DNA of 64,000 nt, from the NCBI RefSeq assembly GCF_026339875.1, contig NZ_JAPEPZ010000001.1, positions 3,596,001-3,660,000 on the forward strand, in the 5' to 3' direction. Shown here piece after piece: positions 10,593 through 19,351 of this stretch. This DNA comes from Streptomyces sp. NBC_01571. GTDB lineage: Bacteria; Actinomycetota; Actinomycetes; Streptomycetales; Streptomycetaceae. The notes below the pieces were generated by a model. The model saw only the letters and a program-made list of their open reading frames with translations. It made no database searches and was not told the origin of the DNA. Every line of letters starts with the position of its first letter. Position 1 is the stretch's first letter. The position numbers and the translations under genes are program-made.

Positions 10593-11237
10593 ATGCCGAA
10601 GGTCTACGCGCGTCGACGGCTGAGCATACTCGCAGCCTTCACCGGTCTGATAGCCATGGCCGGGATATTCACCGGCCCCAACGCCTCCGCCGCCCTGCCC
10701 ACCCCGGTCAGCGCCGCCACCGCCCGCACCTACCTCGCCTCCCTCTCGGTGAAGACCGAGAACCGGACCGGCTACAACCGCGACCTGTTCCCCACCTGGA
10801 TCACCATCAGCGGCGCCTGCAACACCCGTGAGTACGTCATCAAGCGCGACGGCTCGAACGTCGTCACCAACTCCGCCTGCACGGCCACCAGCGGCAGTTG
10901 GTACTCCGTCTACGACGGCGCCACCTGGACCGCCGCCTCCGACCTGGACATCGACCACCTCGTGCCGCTGGCCGAGGCCTGGGACTCCGGCGCCAGCGCC
11001 TGGACCACCGCGCAGCGTCAGGCCTTCGCCAACGACGTGACCCGCCCGCAGCTCATCGCCGTCACGGACAACGTCAACCAGCAGAAGAGCGACCAGGACC
11101 CGGCCGAGTGGATGCCCCCGCTCAGCTCGTACGCCTGCACCTACGTCCGCGCCTGGGTCCAGGTGAAGTACTACTACAACCTCGCCGTCGACTCCGCCGA
11201 GAAGGCCAAGCTGAGCTCCGTCCTCAGCGGCTGCTGA
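10593..11237 (+). CDS. Secreted HNH-type nuclease (DUF1524-like)
   Basis: 214 residues from ATG 10593 with AAGGGAG upstream; further upstream in-frame starts lack a site and would spoil the signal peptide. The N-terminus is a Sec signal (RRRLSILAAFTGLIAMAGIF) ending near ASAALP. The mature part has DLDIDHLVPLAEAWDSGASA, the D-H core of the beta-beta-alpha-metal fold, followed by the Asn/His-finger region TDNVNQQKSDQDPAEW and four Cys that may form disulfides (SGACNTREY, NSACTATSG, SYACTYVRA, LSGC). Expected role: extracellular DNA degradation for nutrient uptake. Single-gene transcription unit. Confidence 0.85.
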   Translation: MPKVYARRRLSILAAFTGLIAMAGIFTGPNASAALPTPVSAATARTYLASLSVKTENRTGYNRDLFPTWITISGACNTREYVIKRDGSNVVTNSACTATSGSWYSVYDGATWTAASDLDIDHLVPLAEAWDSGASAWTTAQRQAFANDVTRPQLIAVTDNVNQQKSDQDPAEWMPPLSSYACTYVRAWVQVKYYYNLAVDSAEKAKLSSVLSGC

Positions 11238-11340
11238 ACCAGCGCCGTCCCCCACCACCGAAACCGGCGCGCTTCCCGGAACCTCCCCGCTCCCCTCCGT
11301 CGTTCCGTACCGTACGGGGCGACGGAGGAGGGTGATCACC

Positions 11341-12993
11341 ATGGCGGAGCTGCTCCTGGGGCCGCTGTTGAGGTACGTCGACGGGTCGTCCGCGACCTTC
11401 TGGGTCGAGGCGAGCCGTCCGTGCACCGCCGAGGTGCGCTGCGCGGGCGGCGCCCGCGGCGAGGCGCGCACGTTCCAGGTCGCCGGGCACCACTACGCGT
11501 TGGTGCCGGTGGACGGACTGACACCGGGCACGGTGTCCGCGTACGAGGTACTGCTGGACGACGTCTGCGTCTGGCCGCTGCCCGACTCGGCCTTGCCGCC
11601 CTCGGTCGTCCGCACCCCGGACGGACAGGACGCGGTCCGGGTCACCTTCGGTTCCTGCCGCTGGGCGGCTCCCCCCGCCGACGAGAAGGACCCGGTGGGT
11701 CCCGACGCCCTGGACACCCTCGCGCGACGTATCGCCGCCGCACCGGACGGCGAACGCCCCGACGTCCTGCTGCTGTTGGGCGACCAGGTGTACGCGGACG
11801 AGGTCTCCGACGCGACCCGCGCGTGGCTCGCCGCCCGCCGCAGCCTCGCGGACCCCCCGGGCAGCCAGGTCGCGGACTACGAGGAGTACACCCGCCTCTA
11901 CTACGAATCCTGGCTCGACCCCGAGGTCCGCTGGCTGCTGTCGACCGTGCCCAGCTGCATGATCTTCGACGACCACGACGTCATCGACGACTGGAACACC
12001 AGCGCCGCGTGGGTCGCCGACATCCGGGCCACGGGGTGGTGGCGCGAGCGGCTGCTGAGCGGACTGATGTCGTACTGGGTCCACCAGCACCTCGGCAACC
12101 TCTCGCCGCGCGAACTGGCCGAGGACCCCCTCTACGCCGCCGTCCGCGAGACCCCCGACGGCACGGACGTGCTCCGCGGCTTCGCCGCCCAGTCCGACGC
12201 CGACCCCGCCTCCGTGCGCTGGAGCTACCGCCGCGACTTCGGCCGCGTCCGGGTGCTGATGGTGGACACCCGGGCGGCCCGGGTGCTGGCCGAGCACGAG
12301 CGGGCGATGCTGGATCCGGGCGAGGCCCGGTGGCTGCGCGAGCAGGCACTGGACGCCCCGGGCTCGTACGACCACCTCCTGATCGGGACCTCGCTGCCCT
12401 GGCTCCTCCCCCACCTGGTGCACGAGGCCGAGGCGTGGGACGCCGCGCTGTGCCGGGGCGAGCGGGGCACGCGCTGGGCCAGGTTCGGGGAGAAGCTGCG
12501 CCGCGGGGCCGACCTGGAGCACTGGGCGGCCTTCCCGGCCTCCTTCGACGCGCTGGCCGGGCTGGTCGCCGAGGCCGGTTCGGGTCCGGACGCGCCGGCC
12601 ACCGTGTGCGTGCTGTCGGGAGACGTCCACCACGCCTACGTCGCCGAACCCTCGTGGCCCGAGGGCACCTCCGGTCCCGACGCCCGCGTGCTGCAACTGA
12701 CCTGCTCCCCCGTCCACAACTCCATACCGCCGTACATGCGGCTCGGATTCCGCTTCGGGTGGAGCGCGCTGGGCCGGGCGATAGGCCGCCGTCTGGCTCG
12801 GCACGGCAACTGCGCGCGCCCCGCCGTCAGCTGGCGCAGGACGGGCGGGCCCTGGTTCGGCAACCAGCTCATGACCCTGACCCTGCACGGCCGTTCCTCC
12901 CGGCTGCGGCTGGAGCACGCGCGGGCCGGGCGGAGGGGCGGGCGCGAGGGCGCCCGGCTGCGGACGGTCGTGGAGTCCGAGCTGAGTCCGTGA
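11341..12993 (+). CDS. PhoD-like metallophosphatase
   Basis: 550 residues from ATG 11341, which has GGAGGAGG nine bases upstream; the in-frame GTG at 11332 overlaps that site. An N-terminal beta-sandwich (~100 residues) precedes the catalytic domain. Metal-binding motifs of the PhoD family are visible: VTFGSCRWA, LLLGDQVYADE, CMIFDDHDVIDDWN, VLMVDTRAARV and VCVLSGDVHHAYVAEP. There is no Tat signal, unlike classical PhoD, so it belongs to the intracellular PhoD-like group. It probably hydrolyses phosphodiesters or monoesters using Ca2+/Fe3+-type metals. A run of short GC repeats follows the stop. Confidence 0.88.
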   Translation: MAELLLGPLLRYVDGSSATFWVEASRPCTAEVRCAGGARGEARTFQVAGHHYALVPVDGLTPGTVSAYEVLLDDVCVWPLPDSALPPSVVRTPDGQDAVRVTFGSCRWAAPPADEKDPVGPDALDTLARRIAAAPDGERPDVLLLLGDQVYADEVSDATRAWLAARRSLADPPGSQVADYEEYTRLYYESWLDPEVRWLLSTVPSCMIFDDHDVIDDWNTSAAWVADIRATGWWRERLLSGLMSYWVHQHLGNLSPRELAEDPLYAAVRETPDGTDVLRGFAAQSDADPASVRWSYRRDFGRVRVLMVDTRAARVLAEHERAMLDPGEARWLREQALDAPGSYDHLLIGTSLPWLLPHLVHEAEAWDAALCRGERGTRWARFGEKLRRGADLEHWAAFPASFDALAGLVAEAGSGPDAPATVCVLSGDVHHAYVAEPSWPEGTSGPDARVLQLTCSPVHNSIPPYMRLGFRFGWSALGRAIGRRLARHGNCARPAVSWRRTGGPWFGNQLMTLTLHGRSSRLRLEHARAGRRGGREGARLRTVVESELSP

Positions 12994-13142
12994 GGTCGGG
13001 GGCCCGCGGGTTCGGGAGACCGGGGGTTCGGGAGACCGCGGGTTCGGGAGACCGCGGGTTCGGGAGCGCGGGTTCGGGAAGCCGCGGGCCCGGGGGACAC
13101 CGAGTCCCGGGGGCCGCGGGTTCGGGAGGCCGTGAGTTCGCG
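12994..13142. repeat. Imperfect tandem repeats of a ~17-bp GC-rich unit
   Basis: The unit GACCGCGGGTTCGGGA and variants recur about eight times between the PhoD-like gene and the next gene, with CCGCGGG palindromes inside each copy. The rest of the gap to 13387 holds no clear gene, only the presumed promoter of the next one. Confidence 0.7.
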
Positions 13143-13387
13143 GCTTACGGAGGAATTCACCTCGTCCGTCCTGGACGTCCGCAGTCATCCGCAACCGCCC
13201 TTTGCAGGCGGTGTATACGGTTGTCGCGCGCGTCGCCCGTGATGCTCGTGACGCATCACACAGCCGGCGGCCTTCCAGCCGCCCGGGGCTCGGCTCCCGT
13301 GCCCCACGACGGCATGATGAGGCGGACCGTCCGCTTCCAGCGGGCAGTTCGCCGCCATGCGCCCCACCATGTCCGGGAGTCACACTC

Positions 13388-15319
13388 TTGTCTGCACCGA
13401 CCGCGGAATCCGCAGGGCCCGCCGAGCCGACCGAGGTCGCCGTCGCCGTGGTGGGCGCCGGACCGCGGGGTACGAGCGTCCTCGAACGCCTCTGCGCCTC
13501 CGCGCCGGAACTCCTGCCGCCGGACACCAGACTGACCGTCCACGTCGTCGACCCGGCGCCGCCCGGGCCCGGCCGCGTCTGGCGCACCACGCAGTCCCCG
13601 CACCTGCTGATGAACACCGTGGCCTCACAGGTGACCCTCTTCACCGACGACAGCGTGGCCTGCTCGGGCCCGATCCGCACCGGGCCGAGCCTGCACACCT
13701 GGGCCGGCGGCGACCTCGGCCCGGACGAATACCCGACCCGTGCCCACTACGGCCGCTATCTGGAGTGGGTGTTCGCCGAGGTGGTACGGGAGGCGCCGGA
13801 CACCGTCCGCGTCCGGACGCACCGGGCGCGTGCGGTACGGCTCGACGACGGCCCCGGCGGCCTCCAGACCCTCACCCTCGACGACGGGCGCGCCCTGCCC
13901 GAGCTGTCCGCGGTCGTGCTCGCCCAGGGCCATCTGCCGGTGTCCGCGGACCGCGGCCTGCGCGACCTCGCCTCGTACGCACAACGGCACGGTCTGCGGC
14001 ACGTCCCGCCCGCCAATCCGGCCGACGTCGATCTCTCCGCCCTCGCCCCCGGCGAGCCCGTCCTGCTGCGTGGGCTCGGCCTCAACTTCTTCGACCACAT
14101 GGCACTGCTGACGGCGGGCCGCGGCGGCCGCTTCACCCGGTCCCGCCGGGGCCTGCGGTACCACCCCTCGGGCCGGGAGCCCCGTCTGTACGCGGGCTCC
14201 CGCCGCGGTGTCCCCTACCAGGCCCGCGGCGACAACGCGAAGGGGCCGTACGGCCGTCACACCCCGCTCGTCCTCACCCCCGAGACCGTGGGCCGCTTCC
14301 GCGGACGCGCCGACTCGGGCGAGGCACCGGACTTCCTGGGCGAGATATGGCCGCTGGTGGCGAAGGAGGTCGAAACCGTCTACTACGAGGGGCTGTTGAG
14401 AGGGCGCGGGAGGCTTCGCGGCGGGCCGCGGGAGTTCCGGGAACGCTTCCTCGCCGTACCCCACGGCGATCCTCAAGAGGCCGCGCTGCTCGACGAGTTC
14501 GGTGTGCCGGAGGCCGACCGCTGGTCCTGGGACCGCATGTCGCGTCCGTACAACGGGCATACGTTCGCCGACGCCGGCGAGTGGCGCGGCTGGCTGCTCG
14601 CCCATCTGCGCAGGGATGCCGCGCAGGCCGCGCTCGGGAATGTCGAGGGCCCCCTGAAGGCCGCCCTGGACGTGCTGCGGGACCTGCGCAACGAGGTGCG
14701 GCTGATCGTCGACCACGGCGGTCTGCGGGGCGGGTCGCGCCGGGAACACCTGGACCGCTGGTACACACCGCTGAACGCCTTCCTGTCCATCGGGCCGCCC
14801 CGCAGACGCGTCGAGGAGATGACCGCGCTGATCGAGGCGGGCGTCCTGGACGTCCTCGGCCCACGGTTCGACGTGCGGGCCGAGGACGGGGCCTGGATCG
14901 CGCACTCCCCGGACGTACCGGGCTCGGCCGTACGCGCGACCACGCTCATAGAGGCACGGCTTCCGGAACCGGACCTAAGGCGGACGGCCGACGAACTGCT
15001 CGCCCGGCTGCTGAAGACGGGTCAGTGCCGCCCGCACACGAGTGACGGTTACGAGACCGGGGGGCTGGACGTGACACGGCGCCCGTACCGCCTGATGGAT
15101 CGTCAAGGCCACGCGCACACACGGCGGTTCGCCTTCGGGGTGCCCACGGAGGGCGTGCACTGGGTGACCGCGGCCGGCGCCAGACCAGGGGTGGACTCGG
15201 TCACGCTGTCGGACGCCGACGCGGTGGCGCGGGCGGCGCTGCGTGCCGCGACGGCCGAGAAGGAGGCGGGCACCGCCCCTGTGGCCCCCCGGATGCTCGT
15301 CCCGGCGCCACCCGGGTAG
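13388..15319 (+). CDS. FAD/NAD(P)-binding protein (NAD_binding_9 type)
   Basis: About 643 residues from TTG 13388, chosen because GGGAG lies eight bases upstream and the Rossmann strand follows ~20 residues later; no ATG or GTG is better placed. The N-terminus has VAVAVVGAGPRGTSVLERL (dinucleotide-binding G-x-G-x-x-G/S). Later hallmarks are TTQSPHLLMNTVASQVTLF, VVLAQGHLPVSADRGLRD, LLRGLGLNFFDHMALL and GRGGRFTRSRRGLRYHPSGR. Members of this large Streptomyces family resemble lysine/ornithine N-monooxygenases and HpyO-type oxidoreductases and often sit near secondary-metabolism genes, but none is adjacent here. Substrate unknown. Confidence 0.75.
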   Translation: MSAPTAESAGPAEPTEVAVAVVGAGPRGTSVLERLCASAPELLPPDTRLTVHVVDPAPPGPGRVWRTTQSPHLLMNTVASQVTLFTDDSVACSGPIRTGPSLHTWAGGDLGPDEYPTRAHYGRYLEWVFAEVVREAPDTVRVRTHRARAVRLDDGPGGLQTLTLDDGRALPELSAVVLAQGHLPVSADRGLRDLASYAQRHGLRHVPPANPADVDLSALAPGEPVLLRGLGLNFFDHMALLTAGRGGRFTRSRRGLRYHPSGREPRLYAGSRRGVPYQARGDNAKGPYGRHTPLVLTPETVGRFRGRADSGEAPDFLGEIWPLVAKEVETVYYEGLLRGRGRLRGGPREFRERFLAVPHGDPQEAALLDEFGVPEADRWSWDRMSRPYNGHTFADAGEWRGWLLAHLRRDAAQAALGNVEGPLKAALDVLRDLRNEVRLIVDHGGLRGGSRREHLDRWYTPLNAFLSIGPPRRRVEEMTALIEAGVLDVLGPRFDVRAEDGAWIAHSPDVPGSAVRATTLIEARLPEPDLRRTADELLARLLKTGQCRPHTSDGYETGGLDVTRRPYRLMDRQGHAHTRRFAFGVPTEGVHWVTAAGARPGVDSVTLSDADAVARAALRAATAEKEAGTAPVAPRMLVPAPPG

Positions 15320-15497
15320 TCCCCCCGCGCTCCCTCATTCCCCTCGGCGTCAACGCACCGTGAACAACACATGAGCCCCCCGTGACCCCGCCGTCACACC
15401 CGCCGCGTACGCTGTATGGCTGTCACAGGCCGCCCTGCCGCTCCCCCGCGACGTAGCGGCGAGGTCGTGCCCTCGGGGGAGTACAGGGGAGTTTTCG

Positions 15498-16130
15498 GTG
15501 CTGGAGAGTATGGGGTCGCTTACGGGCAGCCCATGGATCTACGCGGCGGTGGCCGTCTCGGTCCTGCTGGACGTCTTCCTGCCGGTGCTGCCCAGCGGCG
15601 TCCTGGTCATCACGGCGGCCACCGCCGCGGCGGCGGGCTCCACCGGAGCCGTTCCGCACGCGGTGCCCGACATCCTGGCGCTCACCCTCTCCGCGGCCAC
15701 CGCCTCGGTCCTCGGCGACCTGGTGGCGTACCGGCTGGCCTGGCGCGGCGGCGAACGCCTGGCCCGTGCCATCGCCCGCTCCCGCCGCCTCTCCAGCGCG
15801 CAGGAACGTCTCGGCGCGGTGCTCGCGCGCGGCGGAGGCGCGGGCGGCGCGCTGGTCGTCCTCGCCCGCTTCGCGCCCGCCGGCCGCTCGGTCGTCTCGC
15901 TCGGCGCCGGCGCCGCCCACCGCCGCGTCCGCGAGTTCCTGCCCTGGTCCATACTCGCCGGCCTGGCCTGGGCCGCGTACAGCGTGGCCCTCGGCTACTT
16001 CGGCGGGCAGTGGCTGGGCGCGACCTGGCTGGCCACGGGGGTCTCGTTCGCGGCGCTGTTCGGCGCCGGCGCGGGCGCGGCCTACCTGATGCGCCGGCCC
16101 ATACCCCAGGAGTCGGGCACCGGCGCCTGA
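15498..16130 (+). CDS. DedA-family (SNARE-associated) membrane protein
   Basis: 210 residues from GTG 15498 with AGGGGAG upstream. Features of the family are the N-terminal re-entrant region LLDVFLPVLPSGVLVITAAT, ASVLGDLVAYRLAWRGGERL (acidic residue in the conserved G-D-x-x-x-Y segment), VLARFAPAGRSVVSLGAGAA (the R-F-x-P-x-x-R signature) and the amphipathic end LGYFGGQWLGATWLATGVSF. DedA proteins are linked to lipid-carrier recycling (undecaprenyl phosphate flipping in PopT/UptA members) and membrane homeostasis. Monocistronic. Confidence 0.85.
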   Translation: MLESMGSLTGSPWIYAAVAVSVLLDVFLPVLPSGVLVITAATAAAAGSTGAVPHAVPDILALTLSAATASVLGDLVAYRLAWRGGERLARAIARSRRLSSAQERLGAVLARGGGAGGALVVLARFAPAGRSVVSLGAGAAHRRVREFLPWSILAGLAWAAYSVALGYFGGQWLGATWLATGVSFAALFGAGAGAAYLMRRPIPQESGTGA

Positions 16131-16184
16131 CGCACGCCGTGCCTCACGGAGCGCCTTGCGGGACCGTTCCGCCGCCGGGTCGGA

Positions 16185-16412
16185 TCATCCGGCGCGCTGG
16201 GTGACCCCGCGCACCTCCAGGCCGCCCAGCAGCTCGGCCGTGGCGGCCGCGACCGCCTCGACCGCCCGCTCGAAGACCTCGCGGTTGTGGGCGGCCGGAG
16301 CCCGGAACCCGGAGACCTTGCGAACGTACTGGAGGGCGGCGGCGCGGATGTCCTCCTCGGTGGCCTCTTCGGGGAGTACGGGCGGGCGGAGAGTCTTGAT
16401 GCTGCGGCACAT
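16185..16412 (-). CDS. DUF2277 protein
   Basis: 75 residues beginning MCRSIKTLRPPVLPEEAT, followed by EEDIRAAALQYVRKVSGFRA. This is the recurring pattern of DUF2277 proteins, which start MCR(N/S)I and contain an A-A-x-Q-(F/Y)-V-R-K-(V/I)-S-G-(F/Y) helix. Length is normal. Function is unknown; the single N-terminal Cys is conserved in the family. Divergent from the MBL-fold gene, separated by a hexanucleotide repeat. Confidence 0.8.
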   Translation of the reverse strand: MCRSIKTLRPPVLPEEATEEDIRAAALQYVRKVSGFRAPAAHNREVFERAVEAVAAATAELLGGLEVRGVTQRAG

Positions 16413-16463
16413 ACGTCCATTCTCGCGCGGACGACGCCGCCACGGGCTCCGGTCGTCGCACGC

Positions 16464-16530
16464 GGTACGGGTACGAGTACACGTGCGGGTGCGGGTACAG
16501 GTGCGGGTACGGGTACGGGTACGGGAATAC
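16464..16530. repeat. GGTACG/GGTGCG hexanucleotide repeat
   Basis: About eleven imperfect copies of a (C)GGGTAC/(C)GGGTGC hexamer lie between the divergent DUF2277 and MBL-fold genes, within what should be their promoter region. Confidence 0.75.
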
Positions 16531-16558
16531 GATCTCGTTCCGGCCCCTTGTGCAGAAC

Positions 16559-17332
16559 ATGACCCCTGTGCAGATCACCTACGTCGGCGGGCCCACGGCC
16601 GTGGTCGAGCTCGGTGGTGTCCGGCTGCTCACCGACCCGACCTTCGACGCCCCCGGCGAATACGCCATCGGCGCGCGCAAGCTGGTGAAGACCGCGGGAC
16701 CGGCGGTGGCGGCCGCGGAGATCGGCGCCGTCGACGCCGTACTGCTCTCGCACGACCAGCACCCGGACAACCTCGACTCCGCCGGACGGACGTACGTCTC
16801 CGGCGCGCCCCTCACCCTGTCCACGGCATCGGCGTACGACCGCATCGGCGCTCCCGTACGGGCCCTGCCCGCCTGGGAGAACGTCGAGCTGCCGCGCCCC
16901 GACGGCGGCGGCGCGCTCCGGGTGACCGCCGTACCCGCGCTGCACGGCCCCGAGGGCTCCGAGCCGGTCGTGGGCGAGGTGACCGGGTTCGTGCTGTCCG
17001 GCGAGGGACTGCCCAAGGTGTACGTCAGCGGTGACAACGCGTCGCTGGACGTGGTCCGCGAGATCGCCCGGCGGGAGGGCCCGTTCGACGTGGCCGTCCT
17101 CTTCGCGGGTGCGGCGCGCACCCCGCTCGTACCGGACGCCCCGCTGACCCTGACCAGCGAGGAGGCCGCGCGGGCCGCCGTGATCCTGGGCGCCCGGCAC
17201 GTCGTCCCCCTGCACTTCGAGCACTGGGGCCACTTCACGGAGGACGGCGCCACGCTGACGAAGGCCTTCGCGGAGGCCGGACTCGGCGACCGGCTGCACC
17301 TGTTGGAGCCGGGGGCGTCGGTGCGGCTGTAG
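16559..17332 (+). CDS. MBL-fold metal-dependent hydrolase (UlaG-like)
   Basis: About 257 residues from ATG 16559; a GTG three codons upstream (16550) is equally possible. The fold is supported by ITYVGGPTAVVELGGVRLL, DPTFD, AVLLSHDQHPDNLD (the H-x-x-x-x-D-x-L variant of the H-x-H-x-D-H motif), VYVSGDNASL and HVVPLHFEHWGHF. The first metal motif reads SHDQHPDNLD, as in the UlaG/YddR-like branch. Substrate unknown; such proteins hydrolyse lactones or phosphoesters. It precedes the ketopantoate-reductase-like gene in the same direction after 80 bases. Confidence 0.8.
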   Translation: MTPVQITYVGGPTAVVELGGVRLLTDPTFDAPGEYAIGARKLVKTAGPAVAAAEIGAVDAVLLSHDQHPDNLDSAGRTYVSGAPLTLSTASAYDRIGAPVRALPAWENVELPRPDGGGALRVTAVPALHGPEGSEPVVGEVTGFVLSGEGLPKVYVSGDNASLDVVREIARREGPFDVAVLFAGAARTPLVPDAPLTLTSEEAARAAVILGARHVVPLHFEHWGHFTEDGATLTKAFAEAGLGDRLHLLEPGASVRL

Positions 17333-17412
17333 CACCGGACGGCGCGGCTGGCATGATCCACGTCCAGGCGGCCACCGTTTCCGGGGCCGACCGACGAGAG
17401 GATCGAACGGAC

Positions 17413-18330
17413 ATGACGAGGAACGTACGCGACGAGCGGTTCACGGTGGCGGTACTGGGCCCCGGCGGCGTCGGCGGGCTGCTCGCCGCGCTGGTGGCGC
17501 GGGCCGGGCACCGGGTGATCTGCCTGGCCGGGGACGCCACGGCGCGGGTGCTGCGCGCGGACGGCATCCGGGTCCACAGCGGACGGTTCGGGGAGTTCAC
17601 GGCGCGTGTCGAGGCGGACACCGAGCTGCGCGAACCGGTCGACGCCTGTCTGATCGCGGTCAAGCACACGGCGCTCGACGCGGCACTCGACCGGGTACCT
17701 GCGGGGGCGCTCGGCGACGGTCTGCTCGTGCCCTTCCTGAACGGCGTCGAACACCCCGCGGCCCTGCGCGCCCGCTACGGACCGGACCGGGTGGCCCCCG
17801 CCGTCATCCGTGTCGAGTCGACCCGGACCGCCCCCGGGGTGATCGAGCACGGCAGCCCCTTCGCGGAGATCGACCTGACCGGTGACACCGTGGCGCGCGA
17901 GCGGCTCGACGCCCTCGCCGGGGTCCTCACGGCGGCCGGACCGGCCGTCCGCGTCCAGGCCGACGAGGCGGCGGTGCTGTGGGCGAAGATGTCGTTCCTC
18001 GCCCCGTTCGCGCTGCTGACGACGCGTTACGGAGTGCCGCTGGGCGACGTCCGTACGCTGCACCGAACGGAGTTGACGGCTCTGGTGGCCGAGACGGCCG
18101 CCGTCAGCCGGGCGAGCGGGGCCCCCGCCGACCCGGCCGCGGCCCTCGCTCGCTACGACGCCTTCCCGCCGGGTACGAAGTCCTCCATGCAGCGTGACGC
18201 CGAGGCGGGCCGTCCGCTCGAACTGGACGCGATCGGCGGCGCGTTGCTTCGGGCCGCGGCCCGGCACGGGGTGCCCGTGCCGGTCGCGGAGCGGCTCGTG
18301 CGGGAGCTGGAGGACGTGCGTCCCCGCTGA
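17413..18330 (+). CDS. 2-dehydropantoate 2-reductase family oxidoreductase
   Basis: 305 residues from ATG 17413; the upstream in-frame start adds an unrelated tail. VAVLGPGGVGGLLAALVARA is the NADP(H)-binding G-x-G-x-x-G strand. IAVKHTALDAALDRV contains the Lys that opens the active site in PanE/ApbA enzymes. FLNGVEHPAALRARYGPDRV and AAVLWAKMSFLAPFALLTT (catalytic Lys in W-x-K) complete the family pattern, with SSMQRDAEAGRPLELDAIGG near the C-terminus. Expected reaction: NADPH-dependent reduction of ketopantoate or a related 2-oxo acid. Actinobacteria have several paralogues, so a true pantothenate role is not certain. Confidence 0.85.
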   Translation: MTRNVRDERFTVAVLGPGGVGGLLAALVARAGHRVICLAGDATARVLRADGIRVHSGRFGEFTARVEADTELREPVDACLIAVKHTALDAALDRVPAGALGDGLLVPFLNGVEHPAALRARYGPDRVAPAVIRVESTRTAPGVIEHGSPFAEIDLTGDTVARERLDALAGVLTAAGPAVRVQADEAAVLWAKMSFLAPFALLTTRYGVPLGDVRTLHRTELTALVAETAAVSRASGAPADPAAALARYDAFPPGTKSSMQRDAEAGRPLELDAIGGALLRAAARHGVPVPVAERLVRELEDVRPR

Positions 18331-18343
18331 CGCGGGGCGCGGG

Positions 18344-18931
18344 TCACGCGCGGGTCTTGGCCAACAGCTCCACGATCTCGGCGGTCGTGCCGGTCTCGCC
18401 GAGGCGGGGGAAGATCCGCTCGACGCTGTTGCGGTGGGTCTCGCCGTCCAGGTCGGTCATGGCGTCGGTGGCCAGGGTCACGTGGTAGCCGTGCTCGTGG
18501 GCGGCGCGGGCGCTGGACTCGACGCCGATGCTGGTGGCGATGCCGGTCAGCACGATCTGGGTGATCCCGCGGCGGCGCAGCTGCAGGTCGAGGTCGGTGC
18601 CGTAGAAGGCGCCCCAGTTCCGCTTGGTGACGGTGATGTCCTCGGGGTGTCCGGCCAGTTCGTCGACGATGACGTCCCAGCCCTCCGGGAAGCTGCGGGC
18701 GCGGTTCGGCCCTTCGTTGCGGCCGGGTACGGCGTCCGCTCCGTCGGCGGCGGCGGTGACCCGTACGAGGACGACCGGGAGGCCCTGCTCGCGGAAGGCG
18801 TCGGCGAGCAGCACCGACCGCTCCACGACCTCGGCGGCGGTGTGAGGGGCGAGGCCCGGGTTCCCGACGATGCCGTGCTGCAGGTCGATGACGACGAGGG
18901 CGGTGTGCGGGTCGAGCGTGGTGACTGCCAT
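18344..18931 (-). CDS. Isochorismatase-fold (cysteine hydrolase) protein lacking the usual Cys
   Basis: 195 residues from ATG 18931 with GAAAGG upstream. ALVVIDLQHGIVGNPGLAPH holds the catalytic Asp and TVTKRNWGAFYGTDLDLQLR the Lys. The third element reads VLTGIATSIGVESSARAAHE: where typical members have Cys, this protein has Gly (ATSIGVES). Some YcaC/isochorismatase relatives share this change, so the enzyme may not use a thiol nucleophile. The MarR regulator gene lies upstream on the same strand, separated by 420 bases that contain a nine-copy 19-bp repeat. Control by that MarR protein is plausible but not shown. Confidence 0.82.
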   Translation of the reverse strand: MAVTTLDPHTALVVIDLQHGIVGNPGLAPHTAAEVVERSVLLADAFREQGLPVVLVRVTAAADGADAVPGRNEGPNRARSFPEGWDVIVDELAGHPEDITVTKRNWGAFYGTDLDLQLRRRGITQIVLTGIATSIGVESSARAAHEHGYHVTLATDAMTDLDGETHRNSVERIFPRLGETGTTAEIVELLAKTRA

Positions 18932-19048
18932 GGTCAGGCCTTTCGGAGGGGTGTGCCGGTGCGTGTACGGAGGGATCGGTCCGGGAGGGGCGCCGCCGGG
19001 AGCGGTACGGCTCCGTCGGGCAGGAAGGAGGGGAACCGGCCGGCACGG

Positions 19049-19219
19049 ACCGCCGGTGTCGGCGCGGACCGCCGGTGTCGGCGCGGACCGCCGGTGTCGG
19101 CGCGGACCGCCGGTGTCGGCGCGGACCGCCGGTGTCGGCGCGGACCGCCGGTGTCGGCGCGGACCGCCGGTGTCGGCGCGGACCGCCGGTGTCGGCGCGG
19201 ACCGCCGGTGTCGGCGCGG
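19049..19219. repeat. Nine perfect tandem copies of a 19-bp unit
   Basis: Copies start at 19049, 19068, 19087, 19106, 19125, 19144, 19163, 19182 and 19201. The unit is ACCGCCGGTGTCGGCGCGG and contains the hairpin CGCCG-GTGT-CGGCG. The array then breaks to TCCGCG. It sits between the MarR gene and the isochorismatase gene. Its length (171) is a multiple of three, so a minus-strand frame (18934-19308) stays open through it as three 19-residue periods, but that frame has no other sign of being a gene. The remaining flanks of the 18932-19351 gap show nothing else. Confidence 0.95.
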
Positions 19220-19351
19220 TCCGCGAAGAAGGCGGCGTCGGTGAAGGAGGCGGCGCCGTCCGCGTAGGCGGCGTCGGCGGGGGCGACCATGACGCCGGGC
19301 GGCGGCACTGGGGGCCGGGAATCCGCCGGGACCGTGTGCGGGGGGCGGGTA

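Noticed and set aside
12636..13160. Repeat-rich minus-strand frame (PNPRSPEP-type repeats)
   Set aside because: Created by the intergenic tandem repeats and the antisense end of the PhoD-like gene.
19049..19219. Possible CRISPR array
   Set aside because: Units are contiguous 19-mers with no spacers and no cas genes nearby; it is a simple tandem repeat.
18934..19308. 124-codon minus-strand frame through the 19-bp repeats
   Set aside because: Open only because the array contains no stop in any frame; no ribosome site or recognisable sequence.
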